Shown piece after piece: positions 51,487 through 60,400 of a stretch of 64,000 bases of DNA (positions within the stretch are counted from its first letter, which is position 1; each line of letters opens with the position of its first letter). Source of the stretch: Pseudomonadota bacterium (lineage in GTDB: Bacteria; Pseudomonadota; Gammaproteobacteria; Burkholderiales; Burkholderiaceae_B). Below the pieces are notes generated by a model. It saw only the letters and a program-made list of their open reading frames with translations, had not been told where the DNA came from and did no database searches. The translations under genes and the position numbers were made by a program. The DNA lies in the NCBI GenBank assembly GCA_023387815.1, contig JAEWHK010000001.1:1-64000 (forward strand), in the 5' to 3' direction.

Positions 51487-53973
51487 TCAGTATCGTATAT
51501 CCAGTCCTGCCTTGACCGAGCGCGGCGTCCCGTAATAGGCCGTGCCCGTTCCGCTGTAATATTTTTTGTCCGCCAGGTTATACAGATTGACGTAGGCAGA
51601 CACGTTGTTGTTGATCGCGTAGCGTGCCATCAGATCTACCACGGCGTAACCCTTTTGCGTGAAGCGCTCGCCATTGGGCCCCAGGTCGTCCTGATAGATT
51701 TTGCTCTGCACACGAACGCCACCGCCAACTGTCAGGCCATTGCCGATCTGTGGCATATGATAGGTCGTAAAGAGCTTGAAGACATTATGGGCAACTTCCG
51801 TACTCAGCACACCGCCATCCTTGTCCTTGCTTACGCTGCGAGTAAAACCGGCAGACAGTTGCAAGCGAGGTAAAATTTCTCCGGATGCCTCGAGCTCAAA
51901 GCCCCGCGTGCGCGCACCCGACACGGCTTCATAGGCGCCGCTGCCATCCGGTGCAAATTCGCCCGGCAGGGCCACACCAAGATTATCCTGTTTCAGATAG
52001 AACGCAGCAGCGCTGACATTCAATCGATCATCCAGCAGGCTGCCCTTGACACCCAGTTCGTAACTGTTGCCCACCAGCGGCTTCAGGTGATTACCACTTG
52101 TATCCATTTTGGTCTGCGGCAGGAAGATTGACGTGTAGCCGGCATAGACAGACCAGGCTTTGCTCACGTCATAGACGATGCCCGCATAAGGCGTCAGCTT
52201 GTTGTTTTCCGATTGCAGCACGGAATCGGTTTGCTCACCTGATAGATCGTAATTTCGTTTGTCATTTTTCCATGACGTTACCCTTGCACCCAGAATCACT
52301 GAAAGATCATCAGTGGGACGAAGGCGGGTTGTCATGTAGGCACTGGCCGATTTTTCACGGATATGCATTCTTCCATTGGCCGGATTCGGAGGCGCACCAG
52401 GTGTACCTCCATCCCAGTCGTAAATATTTGAGATGGAGTTATCCCAGTCATCGAACCACCACAGTCCGTAAGAAGGTGTGTCTTCTTCTGTGTGAGTCAG
52501 TGTGGCGCCCACAACCAGATCATGTTTTCTGCCAAACAGACTATAGGGTCCGGTGGCGTAGACATCCAGACTATTTTGCTTGGGCGTGCCAGCCCAGCGC
52601 CCGGCCCATAGATTGACGCCCGCGCCCGTTGCCCGGTCAGGAAAGCCACCTGCCGCGTATCCCAGCACTTCATCGTAGTGACTGGACGAATAGGAGTAAG
52701 TGCCCTTGATCAGCCAGTCGTTGGCAAAGCGATGTTCCAGTGAAGCAAAAAACGACTGGTTGCGTCGTTTTGAATAGGCCCAGTCTGCCGCGGAACTGTC
52801 GGAACGATCCCAATACGTTCTTTCACCATCAGCATAGAATCCCGGGCGACCGGAGCGGGCGTGACCTGTGGCATCGTGCTCCTGATAAGAGAAACCCATG
52901 CGTGCCAGCGTGGAGGGAGTCAGATCGGCTTCCACCGTTGCATAAAGAATCCGCTTCTTCTCGCGCAGCCGCTCAATATAGGATTTATTGTTCTGCACCA
53001 CGCCTACTACGCGACCGCGCACCGTACCTTCTTCGTTGAAGGGCGTAGAAATATCCACTTCGGATCGATAATGGTTCCATGAGCCGGCCTCGAGTTTTGC
53101 CTGTGCCTGGAACTGATCCGTAGGTCGCTTGCGTATCATATTGAGCGCGCCACCCGGTGAACCGATGCCCGACATCAGGCCGGTCGCGCCACGCACGATC
53201 TCCACGCGGTCGTAAAGCGCCATATCGTTGGACTGAAAAATCCGGTCGTAGTTGCTGTTCACCTGACCCACACCGTCGATCAGATAATTGTCGATTTCAA
53301 AGCCGCGGGAGTAGATAGTGCTGCTGTCAGATCCGCTATTGCCCGCCGAATCTAAAGACAGGCCTGGCGTCTGTTGCACCAGATCAGGCAATTGCGTAAT
53401 GCCCTGATCGTCCATCCGCTGACGCGTCATGACCGTAATTGACTGAGGCGTTTCTCTGGGTGACAGCGCCAGTCTTGTGGAAGAGCCAGTTAGCTGACTG
53501 GTGTACGAACCTGAACCCTCGGTAATGGCGGGATCAGCCTGCGCGAGCGCCTGGATTGCGCCCAGCTGGGTCACATCGGACGCCGGCGTCGCGGCGGCAT
53601 CGGTTCGGGCCGGTGTGGTACGCCGCAGCGTAATGGTATTGCCCTGACGTGTATACGTGATCGGCGTTCCCGAGAGCAGGCCGGAAAGCGCCTGTTCCGG
53701 CGTGAGGTTGCCGCTTACTCCAGCAGTAGAGATCCCCTGCAACAGACTGGCAGGATAAATGAACTGTAAATCCGTCCGTTGCCCTAACTGCAGCAAGGCG
53801 CTGTTCAATGATTGCGGCCCGATAGCTATCGGTATGGCGCTGGACTGCGCATACGCCACCGTGCTGCATACGAGCGCACCGGCGACTGCCCGAGATATCA
53901 ATGAGTACGTGCAATGGCAGGCAGCGCGCGAAGGACGCAGTCTGGAGAATAATGACAGTTGCGATTGGACCAC
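51487..53973 (-). CDS. fpvA: TonB-dependent siderophore receptor with STN signalling domain (FpvA-like)
   Basis: The 828-residue protein starts at a GTG with AGGG upstream. Residues to about 43 are a long signal peptide. An STN domain (about 47-120: IPIAIGPQSLNSALLQLGQRTDLQFIYPASLLQGISTAGVSGNLTPEQALSGLLSGTPITYTRQGNTITLRR) signals to FecR. Then come a TonB box and plug: ITEGSGSYTSQL, RLALSPRETPQSITVMTRQRMDDQGITQLPDLVQQTPGLSL, YDRVEIVRGATGLMSGIGSPGGALNMIRKRPT. The barrel ends in Y. The SGSYT...RETPQS block resembles FpvA and FoxA. With FecI and FecR upstream it forms a cell-surface signalling system. The name fpvA is by likeness only. Confidence 0.9.
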   Translation of the reverse strand: MVQSQLSLFSRLRPSRAACHCTYSLISRAVAGALVCSTVAYAQSSAIPIAIGPQSLNSALLQLGQRTDLQFIYPASLLQGISTAGVSGNLTPEQALSGLLSGTPITYTRQGNTITLRRTTPARTDAAATPASDVTQLGAIQALAQADPAITEGSGSYTSQLTGSSTRLALSPRETPQSITVMTRQRMDDQGITQLPDLVQQTPGLSLDSAGNSGSDSSTIYSRGFEIDNYLIDGVGQVNSNYDRIFQSNDMALYDRVEIVRGATGLMSGIGSPGGALNMIRKRPTDQFQAQAKLEAGSWNHYRSEVDISTPFNEEGTVRGRVVGVVQNNKSYIERLREKKRILYATVEADLTPSTLARMGFSYQEHDATGHARSGRPGFYADGERTYWDRSDSSAADWAYSKRRNQSFFASLEHRFANDWLIKGTYSYSSSHYDEVLGYAAGGFPDRATGAGVNLWAGRWAGTPKQNSLDVYATGPYSLFGRKHDLVVGATLTHTEEDTPSYGLWWFDDWDNSISNIYDWDGGTPGAPPNPANGRMHIREKSASAYMTTRLRPTDDLSVILGARVTSWKNDKRNYDLSGEQTDSVLQSENNKLTPYAGIVYDVSKAWSVYAGYTSIFLPQTKMDTSGNHLKPLVGNSYELGVKGSLLDDRLNVSAAAFYLKQDNLGVALPGEFAPDGSGAYEAVSGARTRGFELEASGEILPRLQLSAGFTRSVSKDKDGGVLSTEVAHNVFKLFTTYHMPQIGNGLTVGGGVRVQSKIYQDDLGPNGERFTQKGYAVVDLMARYAINNNVSAYVNLYNLADKKYYSGTGTAYYGTPRSVKAGLDIRY

Positions 53974-54023
53974 GACGAATTACCCTGAATGGTTGAAATG
54001 AATCATGACGCTGACGATTTTCC

Positions 54024-54051
54024 TTGCGGGGTCGCAGATATCGACCCGCAA
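54024..54051. other. Hairpin between the fecR and receptor genes
   Basis: TTGCGGGGTCG (54024-54034) pairs, with one bulge, with CGACCCGCAA (54042-54051). No T-run follows on the minus strand. It could be an mRNA-stability or attenuation element in the 162-bp gap; a promoter for the FecI-type sigma would lie near here. Confidence 0.45.
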
Positions 54052-54135
54052 TAAGCAGCGGTTATCTAAGGTAAGACGAATGGGAGCGTGAAAAGCCTGA
54101 CCGGAAAAAGCAATTTTTTTGCGAATATTATCTAC

Positions 54136-55125
54136 TCAGCGCCTGAACAGGCGGACATGCTGTTCGTCAGCACGCACAACTTTGAGTGGGAGGCTTTTCG
54201 GGAGCGCGTCAAGAAAGGCATTCGCATCATTCACATTGAATACCCCCGCCACCGGCATCTGTTCCAGACGGGAATCCGCAATGCTAAGCCGCAGAGGCAG
54301 GTATCGGTTCATTTCCCCAACCACTGTAGACAGCGGCTGATTTCGAAATACCACCTTACCCTGACGCCAGGCCGTAATTTGCGCCACGTCAGCATGCCTG
54401 GGCCTGTCAACGCCGGACGCCGTTATGCGCGTTGCCATATCGGATTTCAGCTTTACTGATCTTGCGGTGGGGGTACCCGCAGCGCGCACCGATACAATGC
54501 CCGATTCCACCGCGACCATAACGTCCAGTGGTTTTTCAATTCGCACATTGAAACGCGTTCCCAATACCTTGACACTCCCTACCTGCGTCTTCACATAGAA
54601 CGGGTGCTGGCGATCGTGACGTACTTCGAACATGGCATCACCGCGGCTGAGTTCAACAATGCGTTTGCCAGCTGTGATGTAGTACGTGAGAAATGTATCG
54701 GTATTCAAATGAACGACACTGCCGTCGGGAAGCGTTTCGGTTCTCTGCTCACCGTGGGCTGTTTGTAGTTCCAGTCGTTTACCGGCAGTCTGGCTGGAAT
54801 ACCACAGTGCGCCTGCCCCGCAAGCCAGAGCCGTACAGGCCGCAGCCGAACCCAGCACAAAGCTGCGGCGGGATTGAAAGTAACGTATTTCTCTATGATC
54901 CGGTTCGCTGGCAAGCGCACGCAGGCGTTCTTGTGGAATGGCATCAGCCAGATCCCAGACCTGCTCCATGGCCCGATATTCCTGATCATTGACAGATTCC
55001 GCCGCGCGCCATGCATTCAATTGTTGTTGCTGTTCGTCAGTGAGCTTTCCCGCACAGGCAAGGGCGAACCACCAGGCAGCAGCCTCGCGCGGGTCTACAG
55101 GCGGTATCGTATCGGTTTTAGTCAT
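54136..55125 (-). CDS. fecR: FecR-family anti-sigma/signal transducer
   Basis: The 329-residue protein has the cytoplasmic N-terminal part that meets the sigma factor (PREAAAWWFALACAGKLTDEQQQQLNAW), one membrane segment (about 90-110, FVLGSAAACTALACGAGALWY), and a periplasmic FecR domain (about 120-300, LQTAHGEQRTETLPDGSVVHLNTDTFLTYY, RFNVRIEKPLDVMVAVESGIVSV) with a C-terminal STN-like part (PLSTVVGEMNRYLPLRLSIADSRLEQMPVAGVFNVNDANAFLDALPKSLPLK) that would touch the receptor's STN domain. It passes the signal from the receptor to the sigma factor. Confidence 0.92.
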   Translation of the reverse strand: MTKTDTIPPVDPREAAAWWFALACAGKLTDEQQQQLNAWRAAESVNDQEYRAMEQVWDLADAIPQERLRALASEPDHREIRYFQSRRSFVLGSAAACTALACGAGALWYSSQTAGKRLELQTAHGEQRTETLPDGSVVHLNTDTFLTYYITAGKRIVELSRGDAMFEVRHDRQHPFYVKTQVGSVKVLGTRFNVRIEKPLDVMVAVESGIVSVRAAGTPTARSVKLKSDMATRITASGVDRPRHADVAQITAWRQGKVVFRNQPLSTVVGEMNRYLPLRLSIADSRLEQMPVAGVFNVNDANAFLDALPKSLPLKVVRADEQHVRLFRR

Positions 55126-55214
55126 GCGTTGCTGGCGTGAAATCGGGTCTGGTGGCTACATGCACGTTCTACTCTTCAGAAGATAAGACGTATGGCAACC
55201 GTAAAACCCTGACG

Positions 55215-55724
55215 TCATGAGCCAGAAAATGGTTTCAGGCGATCACGCAAATGGCTTAGGGCCCGGATCATGTATTTTTGCACCATATTGACGGAGATGT
55301 CCAGCCGCCCCGCGATTTCTTCCTGCGAATAGCCTTCTATCTTCTGCCAGATGAATACCTGACGACACTTCAAAGGCAGCTCCTCCAGTGCCTCTGCAAG
55401 GCTATCGGCCAGCTGTGTGTTGACGAACTCGGCATCGGGGTTGTCATGAGAAAGATAGGCATCCGTCTGCAGATCCTGTAACGGCACGGTGTCCAGGATT
55501 TTTGTCCGGCGATGCATATCCGTGAGTCGATTACGAACACAGCGATGCAAAAAGCTGCCAGGACTGCTCACGTTATCGGGCATTTTGCCTTCGAGCGCCA
55601 GCGCAAGCACATCGTGGGCCGCATCCTCGGCATCATGCCGGGAATCTGCCCTGCGAGACCAGGTCCTGATCAGTTCGTGATAGTAAAGCAGCCAGTCCTT
55701 GGGTAAGATGCGAGTGTCCGTCAT
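55215..55724 (-). CDS. fecI: FecI-type ECF RNA polymerase sigma factor
   Basis: The 169-residue ECF sigma factor has region 2 at about 10-80 (DAEDAAHDVLALALEG, SFLHRCVRNRLTDMHRR) and region 4 at about 110-160 (EELPLKCRQVFIWQKIEGYSQEEIAGRLDISVNMVQKYMIRALSHLR). It should activate the receptor gene fpvA-like and perhaps the macAB-like pair. It lies only 15 bp after the small membrane-protein gene, so it may also be read from the Fur-controlled promoter at 62.4 kb. Confidence 0.93.
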   Translation of the reverse strand: MTDTRILPKDWLLYYHELIRTWSRRADSRHDAEDAAHDVLALALEGKMPDNVSSPGSFLHRCVRNRLTDMHRRTKILDTVPLQDLQTDAYLSHDNPDAEFVNTQLADSLAEALEELPLKCRQVFIWQKIEGYSQEEIAGRLDISVNMVQKYMIRALSHLRDRLKPFSGS

Positions 55725-55739
55725 TCGATGAAATGCAGA

Positions 55740-56279
55740 TCAGCGATGGCCCAGCCATGCCATCGTGGCTGGCGAGGCGTCTGCAAGCGGAAAGGATGTC
55801 GAGTGCGAAGATCCATCCCATCCTTCTGCCGTCAGCCATAGCTGGGCATCCTTTGGTGTGTCCCGCGGAATCAGCACGCCGATCTGCTGGTTGTAGACGC
55901 TGCCAAATCCAATGGCACCGGCAGTGCGCAGGCTCCGTGGTTTCCCAACTCGCATATAGACGGCCCGCACGGAATCCCGGCAGGCTTCACATAAGGAAAC
56001 CGAAAAGGTCTTCACGAAACCGGCTGTGCCATCGCGCCGCGGCGGCAAGGCATCAAACTCCGCCAGATGCACTTCCCAGGGACCGACTTTTCTGGTCCCC
56101 AGATCGTGAACGCCCAGACCCAGATCTCCCGAGAACAGCGCCTGATCTTTCAGGTAACGAGGCACAAAGCACAGGGGAATCAGAATGGCCAGAACACTCA
56201 GATGAAAACGCCAGCGATGCCACCAGACTTTGAATCCCCCGGCAAAACCGGTATGGGCGGGTGAGGTTTGCGTGTTCAT
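55740..56279 (-). CDS. Small membrane protein next to PepSY (FpvH-like)
   Basis: The 179-residue protein has one membrane segment (about 25-45, HLSVLAILIPLCFVPRYL) and a periplasmic part of about 130 residues with conserved-looking cysteines (SLCEACRDSV) and LWLTAEGWDGSSHSTSFPL. The start overlaps the PepSY gene stop by 4 bp. By position and size it matches FpvH of the P. aeruginosa pyoverdine-reduction operon, whose members are otherwise uncharacterised. The CxxC could act in redox or metal handling; this is speculation. Confidence 0.7.
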   Translation of the reverse strand: MNTQTSPAHTGFAGGFKVWWHRWRFHLSVLAILIPLCFVPRYLKDQALFSGDLGLGVHDLGTRKVGPWEVHLAEFDALPPRRDGTAGFVKTFSVSLCEACRDSVRAVYMRVGKPRSLRTAGAIGFGSVYNQQIGVLIPRDTPKDAQLWLTAEGWDGSSHSTSFPLADASPATMAWLGHR

Positions 56280-57532
56280 GAATGACCCTCTTCAGTTTTA
56301 ACCAGGCGTGCGCTGACCGCACTGCGAGCCACCGCGCGGGCGCGCGCCGGTACGGTAGAACCTTTTTCAGCGCGCCGTGCCTGTTTCGACTCACGATGCT
56401 CGCGTATCATGCCCGCGGTTTCCTTCGCCGTCCGTTTGGTCCAGATAAGCATGCCTGACAGGACCATCATGGTCAGCAAAAGACCAAAAAAGAAATAGAC
56501 CAGTTTGAGCCACAGACCGGCAAAATCGCCCGTATGCAGCGGCCGCATGGATTCTGTGACCAGTTCAAGCCCGGAATAGTCTGAGACAGTCCGGGACGCA
56601 ACCACATTGCCCGTGTAGGGATTGACGGAAGCACTCTCAAGAATCAGGGGATAGCTGCTGCGACCTCTGACGGTATACGGGCTGTAGGCATTGGAGGGCA
56701 GGAAGATGGACTCAGCCTGCATATTCGGGAAGCGCCCTTTTGCTTTTTCCACGGCAAGATCAGGTGAGATCAGCGCACTTTTTGCGCCCTCAGCACGGTT
56801 GGGTACATCGCTCCGCTGCACCATTGCGGGCGGTGGTGCGGTGGAGATTGAAACACTGTTGTCGAACAGGATGGCTTCAATCATGAACCAGATAGCAGTG
56901 ACGGCGATAATGGCAATAAAGGGAACGGACCAGATGCCCGCCAGGCGGTGAAAGTCACCCCAGAAAATCCGGGGGCCCTGGCCAATCCGCAGACGTGGGT
57001 GCAAATAGCCGCGCCAGAACCGCTTATAGACAACCAGGCCCGTCACCAGAGAAATCAGCATGGGAATACCCAGGAACGACACCGCATACCATCCCCAGGC
57101 AAAGCCGTTGGTAAATGGCACCAGCAACCAGCCATGCAGGGCTCGCACGAACTGCCGGAAATCGAAACCCGATACCTGGCCTTGTATGGCACCGGTATAC
57201 GGGTTGACATACAGTTTCCCGGATTTGCCATCTGAATAGGTTGTCCTGACGGTCAACGCGAACTGCGATTTCACAGGTCGGGTAATCGCATTGACCACAG
57301 ATCCTGGATGCGCCTTTTCGACGCGCTCCAAAACCTGGTCGTACGTCAGCATCGGCGGATTGCCTGCAGGCGGATTGGCGCGCACCATGGGACTGGCCAG
57401 CCATTCGATTTCCTGACTGACGGTCGCGATACTGCCGGTCAGACATACAAAGAAGATAAAGCCCCAAATGGGTAATGCCAGCCAGCTATGGATCAGAAAC
57501 CAGAGTTTGGCTTTGGATTTTTTCTTGGCCAT
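56276..57532 (-). CDS. PepSY-associated membrane protein (FpvG-like ferrisiderophore reductase)
   Basis: The 418-residue protein has four membrane segments (about 10-35, 140-165, 195-220, 345-370) and two PepSY-like periplasmic domains. Conserved histidines lie in the helices (LIHSWLALP, ALHGWLL, FHRLAGIW, PLHTGDFAG) and could bind heme. In P. aeruginosa FpvG, a PepSY protein of this kind, reduces ferripyoverdine in the periplasm. Its position after the FpvF-like gene and before the FpvH-like gene agrees. The exact electron donor is not known. Confidence 0.82.
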   Translation of the reverse strand: MAKKKSKAKLWFLIHSWLALPIWGFIFFVCLTGSIATVSQEIEWLASPMVRANPPAGNPPMLTYDQVLERVEKAHPGSVVNAITRPVKSQFALTVRTTYSDGKSGKLYVNPYTGAIQGQVSGFDFRQFVRALHGWLLVPFTNGFAWGWYAVSFLGIPMLISLVTGLVVYKRFWRGYLHPRLRIGQGPRIFWGDFHRLAGIWSVPFIAIIAVTAIWFMIEAILFDNSVSISTAPPPAMVQRSDVPNRAEGAKSALISPDLAVEKAKGRFPNMQAESIFLPSNAYSPYTVRGRSSYPLILESASVNPYTGNVVASRTVSDYSGLELVTESMRPLHTGDFAGLWLKLVYFFFGLLLTMMVLSGMLIWTKRTAKETAGMIREHRESKQARRAEKGSTVPARARAVARSAVSARLVKTEEGHS

Positions 57533-57600
57533 CGCTTACCTGTCCTCAATTGCATTCAGCAACTCATATGTCATATTCATCATGGGCATATACAGCGTCC

Positions 57601-58710
57601 TTAGGAGTCCTGACCTGACAGTGCACCCACAACGGTTTTACCCGCCGCTTCAAGCATGGCTAGCGGATCGTCGCCATCTGTTTCCACCACAAGGGCTTTG
57701 GCACCCGCTTCAGTAATCGCGCCGTTCACGTTATCAGCGGCTTTCTCATGCAACAGCACAACCTTGACATCATTGTCGGCGATGGCTTTTTTCAACTGCT
57801 CAATCGCCGCTACGTCCGGATCTTTTTCCATCTTCACTGGCACGATATCCAGATTGAACGCATTGGCCAGCGTCTCCAGTCGGGGAGAAAGCACGATGAC
57901 CGACAAACTGTCCGCTTCCAGCAGACCCGATTCGGCCTGAGCGTTGACATTGACCAGACGCTGGCGCAATGCTGCCAGATTCTTCTCCACCACGTCGCTA
58001 CTCTCAGGCTGCAGACGCTGTATGTCAGATGCAATAATGTCAGCCATTCTGCCCATGTTCACCGGGTTCAGCCATGGGTAGGCTTCAATGGAGCCGGCGC
58101 CGGCTGTCGCAGCGATGCCCGGCAAACGGTGGTCGATGGGGTTGGCCGCATCAATCTCAATAACACGGATGTTATGCTGACGCCCCAGCGGGTATAAGGG
58201 ATCGTCAGACCAGATGGATCGCAGATCCACCACCGCATCGGCATTGGCAATGGCGCGGTCAAAGGCTTTGGCGCCGCGACCGGACAAATAGGAATAGTGG
58301 CGTGATGGCGGCAGTTTTGCCGGCGTGGCACGCACGGCCGCAATATCGCTTCCCTGCGTCAGGGCCTCAAGCAGTCCGTAGACCACGGGATGCGCCGCAA
58401 CAATCCGCGTGCTGCCCTGCTTTGCTTCTGCCTCGGAAGATTGCCTGCGACCTTCGGAGGAACGGCCTGCGCGGGCAGGTGCTTCAGCCTGGGCAGACCG
58501 GGTCGCCGGCGTGGCAGCCTGACCTGAGCTGGCAGGTGTAGCAGCTTCGCCAGTCGCGGCAGCCGTAGCAGAAGTGGGGGAGGATGAACGTGCAGCGCCG
58601 GCCTCCTGGCTGTAGGAAGGATTGAACAGCAGCGCGCTCAGACACAACGCAGTCAGCGCTGGACGTGACGAAGAAAGAATATGACCAATAAACAATGCTT
58701 GCGGCTTCAT
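57601..58710 (-). CDS. Divergent ZnuA-like binding protein with low-complexity insert (FpvF-like)
   Basis: The 369-residue protein has a signal peptide (to NPSYSQ) and then an unusual Ala/Ser/Thr/Pro-rich stretch of about 65 residues (about 38-100) with no fold. The rest is a ZnuA-type binding fold (AHPVVYGLLEALTQGSDIAAVRATPAKLPPSRHYSYLSGRGAKAFDRAIANADAVVDLRS). The usual NPH metal motif is missing. In the Pseudomonas Fpv system FpvF is a second binding protein of this family that holds the siderophore with FpvC. It overlaps the permease gene by 4 bp. Its close context is intact, so the insert is not a disruption. Confidence 0.82.
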   Translation of the reverse strand: MKPQALFIGHILSSSRPALTALCLSALLFNPSYSQEAGAARSSSPTSATAAATGEAATPASSGQAATPATRSAQAEAPARAGRSSEGRRQSSEAEAKQGSTRIVAAHPVVYGLLEALTQGSDIAAVRATPAKLPPSRHYSYLSGRGAKAFDRAIANADAVVDLRSIWSDDPLYPLGRQHNIRVIEIDAANPIDHRLPGIAATAGAGSIEAYPWLNPVNMGRMADIIASDIQRLQPESSDVVEKNLAALRQRLVNVNAQAESGLLEADSLSVIVLSPRLETLANAFNLDIVPVKMEKDPDVAAIEQLKKAIADNDVKVVLLHEKAADNVNGAITEAGAKALVVETDGDDPLAMLEAAGKTVVGALSGQDS

Positions 58711-59606
58711 GCCGTGGTTCCTTTTAATGCAGGGACAAACGCTCTGGCCAGCGCAGACAGGATAAACACACTGCCTGCCACCAGAATAATCGCCGCACCC
58801 GAAGGCACCGGCAAAGCAAACTGGATGGGCAGCAGGATACCTGCTATGGAACTGACCACTGCAATGAGAATAGACAGCCAGAAAAAGCTGCGCATGGAGT
58901 GCGCCAGAATTCGGGCGGTGGCTGCGGGAATGACCAGCAGAGCCCCCACCAGAATGGCGCCAATCACTTTGACTGCCGCAACAGTAACCAGCGTCACCAG
59001 CACCACAAACAGATAATCCATGAGTGTGGTGCGCACCTGTCGCACAGCGGCCAGCTGCGCATTGAAGCTGGACAGAATCAGATGGTTATAGTGATACAGT
59101 GCCAGCGCGGCGGTAAGCAGTCCGATAACGACCAGAACCAGCAGATCCTGAGAAGTCACGGTCAGCACCGAGCCAAAAAGCACGTTCTCCAGAATATGGA
59201 TATTGATTTTTCCGGCCAGCAGCAATAGCAGGCTGCCACCCAGTGCAAGTGAGATGGAAAGGAAAACGCCAATCAGGGTATCGGCCGCCAGCCCGGTACG
59301 ATTGCGCAGATAGTTCAGCAGAATCCCGAAAAGCAGGCAGAAGCCGAAAAGGCTGCCGTAAGGACCGGTGTAGGGTTCCCCAACCAGAATACCAATGGCA
59401 ACGCCCGTCATGGCCGCGTGACCCACCGCTTCAGAAAAGAAAGCAAACCGCTTGACCACGACCAGCGTACCGAGTCCGCCCAGCAGCGGGCCAATAATCA
59501 GACCGGCCATGAAGGCATTCACCACGAATCCATAGGTGAACATCTGCGGTAGCATGCCCGCCTCTGCCCACTCCTGCGCCAGAATGCGAATGGAATCGAA
59601 AATCAT
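58707..59606 (-). CDS. Metal ABC permease (ZnuB/FpvE-like)
   Basis: The 299-residue protein has about eight membrane segments and the ABC-3 family layout (MAGLIIGPLLGGLGTLVVVKRFAFFSEAVGHAAMTGVAIGILVG; GALLVIPAATARILAHSM). It forms the channel for iron released from the siderophore. It overlaps the genes on either side by 4 bp. Confidence 0.92.
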   Translation of the reverse strand: MIFDSIRILAQEWAEAGMLPQMFTYGFVVNAFMAGLIIGPLLGGLGTLVVVKRFAFFSEAVGHAAMTGVAIGILVGEPYTGPYGSLFGFCLLFGILLNYLRNRTGLAADTLIGVFLSISLALGGSLLLLLAGKINIHILENVLFGSVLTVTSQDLLVLVVIGLLTAALALYHYNHLILSSFNAQLAAVRQVRTTLMDYLFVVLVTLVTVAAVKVIGAILVGALLVIPAATARILAHSMRSFFWLSILIAVVSSIAGILLPIQFALPVPSGAAIILVAGSVFILSALARAFVPALKGTTA

Positions 59607-60400
59607 GCGGCCACCCTTGCGGCTTCAACCGATTTGGACGAGTCAACTGCTTTCGCTCCGTCAGCCGGGCTCGTCACTGGTTCGTCGGGTGTCAGGTTGC
59701 GCGGATGCGCAGAAAACAGTGTCAGTAACTGGGCGGCGTTCAGTTGCGTCCCGGGTTCGCCATCAAATATGATGCGACGATTCAGGCCGGTCACACGATC
59801 TGCAAGCCGTCTGACGGCGTCCAGATCATGCTCCACCCACAATAGGGTGACGCCCTGGCTCGCCCATCGTTTCAGCAAATCTTCAAAGACCGCCACACCG
59901 GCTTCGTCCAGCGCGGCCATTGGCTCGTCCAGCACCAGCAGTGCGGGCGCGGGAATCAGAGCCTGTGCCAGCATAATGCGCTGACGCTCTCCGCCAGACA
60001 GGGCACCCATGCGCCGCTTGCGTTTGCCCAGCATACCTACAAGTGACAGCGCCTCATCAATGGCACGAGACTGGCGGGACGACAGGCCAAAAAACGTGGG
60101 GCGCCGCTGTGTCATGACCCCCATAAAATCATCGACCGTCATAGGCAAGGTGCGATCAAATTCCAGTGCCTGCGGAACATAACCGACAACACCGGGCTCG
60201 CCAGGCCAGTTCAATGTGATTGATCCCTCGTGCGGTGTCTGCCCCATCAGGGTTTTGACCAGTGAACTTTTACCGGCCCCATTGGGGCCGATAAGGGCAT
60301 GCGTGCTGCCGGCAGGCACGTCAAGATTGATATCCTGCAGAATGGCGGTCTGTCCGAGTGTCAGGTTAACTGACTGCAGACGGATGGACGGGCCAGTCAT
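59603..60400 (-). CDS. Metal ABC ATPase (ZnuC/FpvD-like)
   Basis: The 265-residue ATPase has Walker A GPNGAGKSSL, signature LSGGERQRIMLAQAL, Walker B LLVLDEPMAALDE, and the switch histidine in LWVEHDLDAV. The C-terminal 50 residues (RNLTPDEPVTSPADGAKAV...) are an extra tail that lacks clear structure. It overlaps both neighbours. Confidence 0.92.
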   Translation of the reverse strand: MTGPSIRLQSVNLTLGQTAILQDINLDVPAGSTHALIGPNGAGKSSLVKTLMGQTPHEGSITLNWPGEPGVVGYVPQALEFDRTLPMTVDDFMGVMTQRRPTFFGLSSRQSRAIDEALSLVGMLGKRKRRMGALSGGERQRIMLAQALIPAPALLVLDEPMAALDEAGVAVFEDLLKRWASQGVTLLWVEHDLDAVRRLADRVTGLNRRIIFDGEPGTQLNAAQLLTLFSAHPRNLTPDEPVTSPADGAKAVDSSKSVEAARVAA

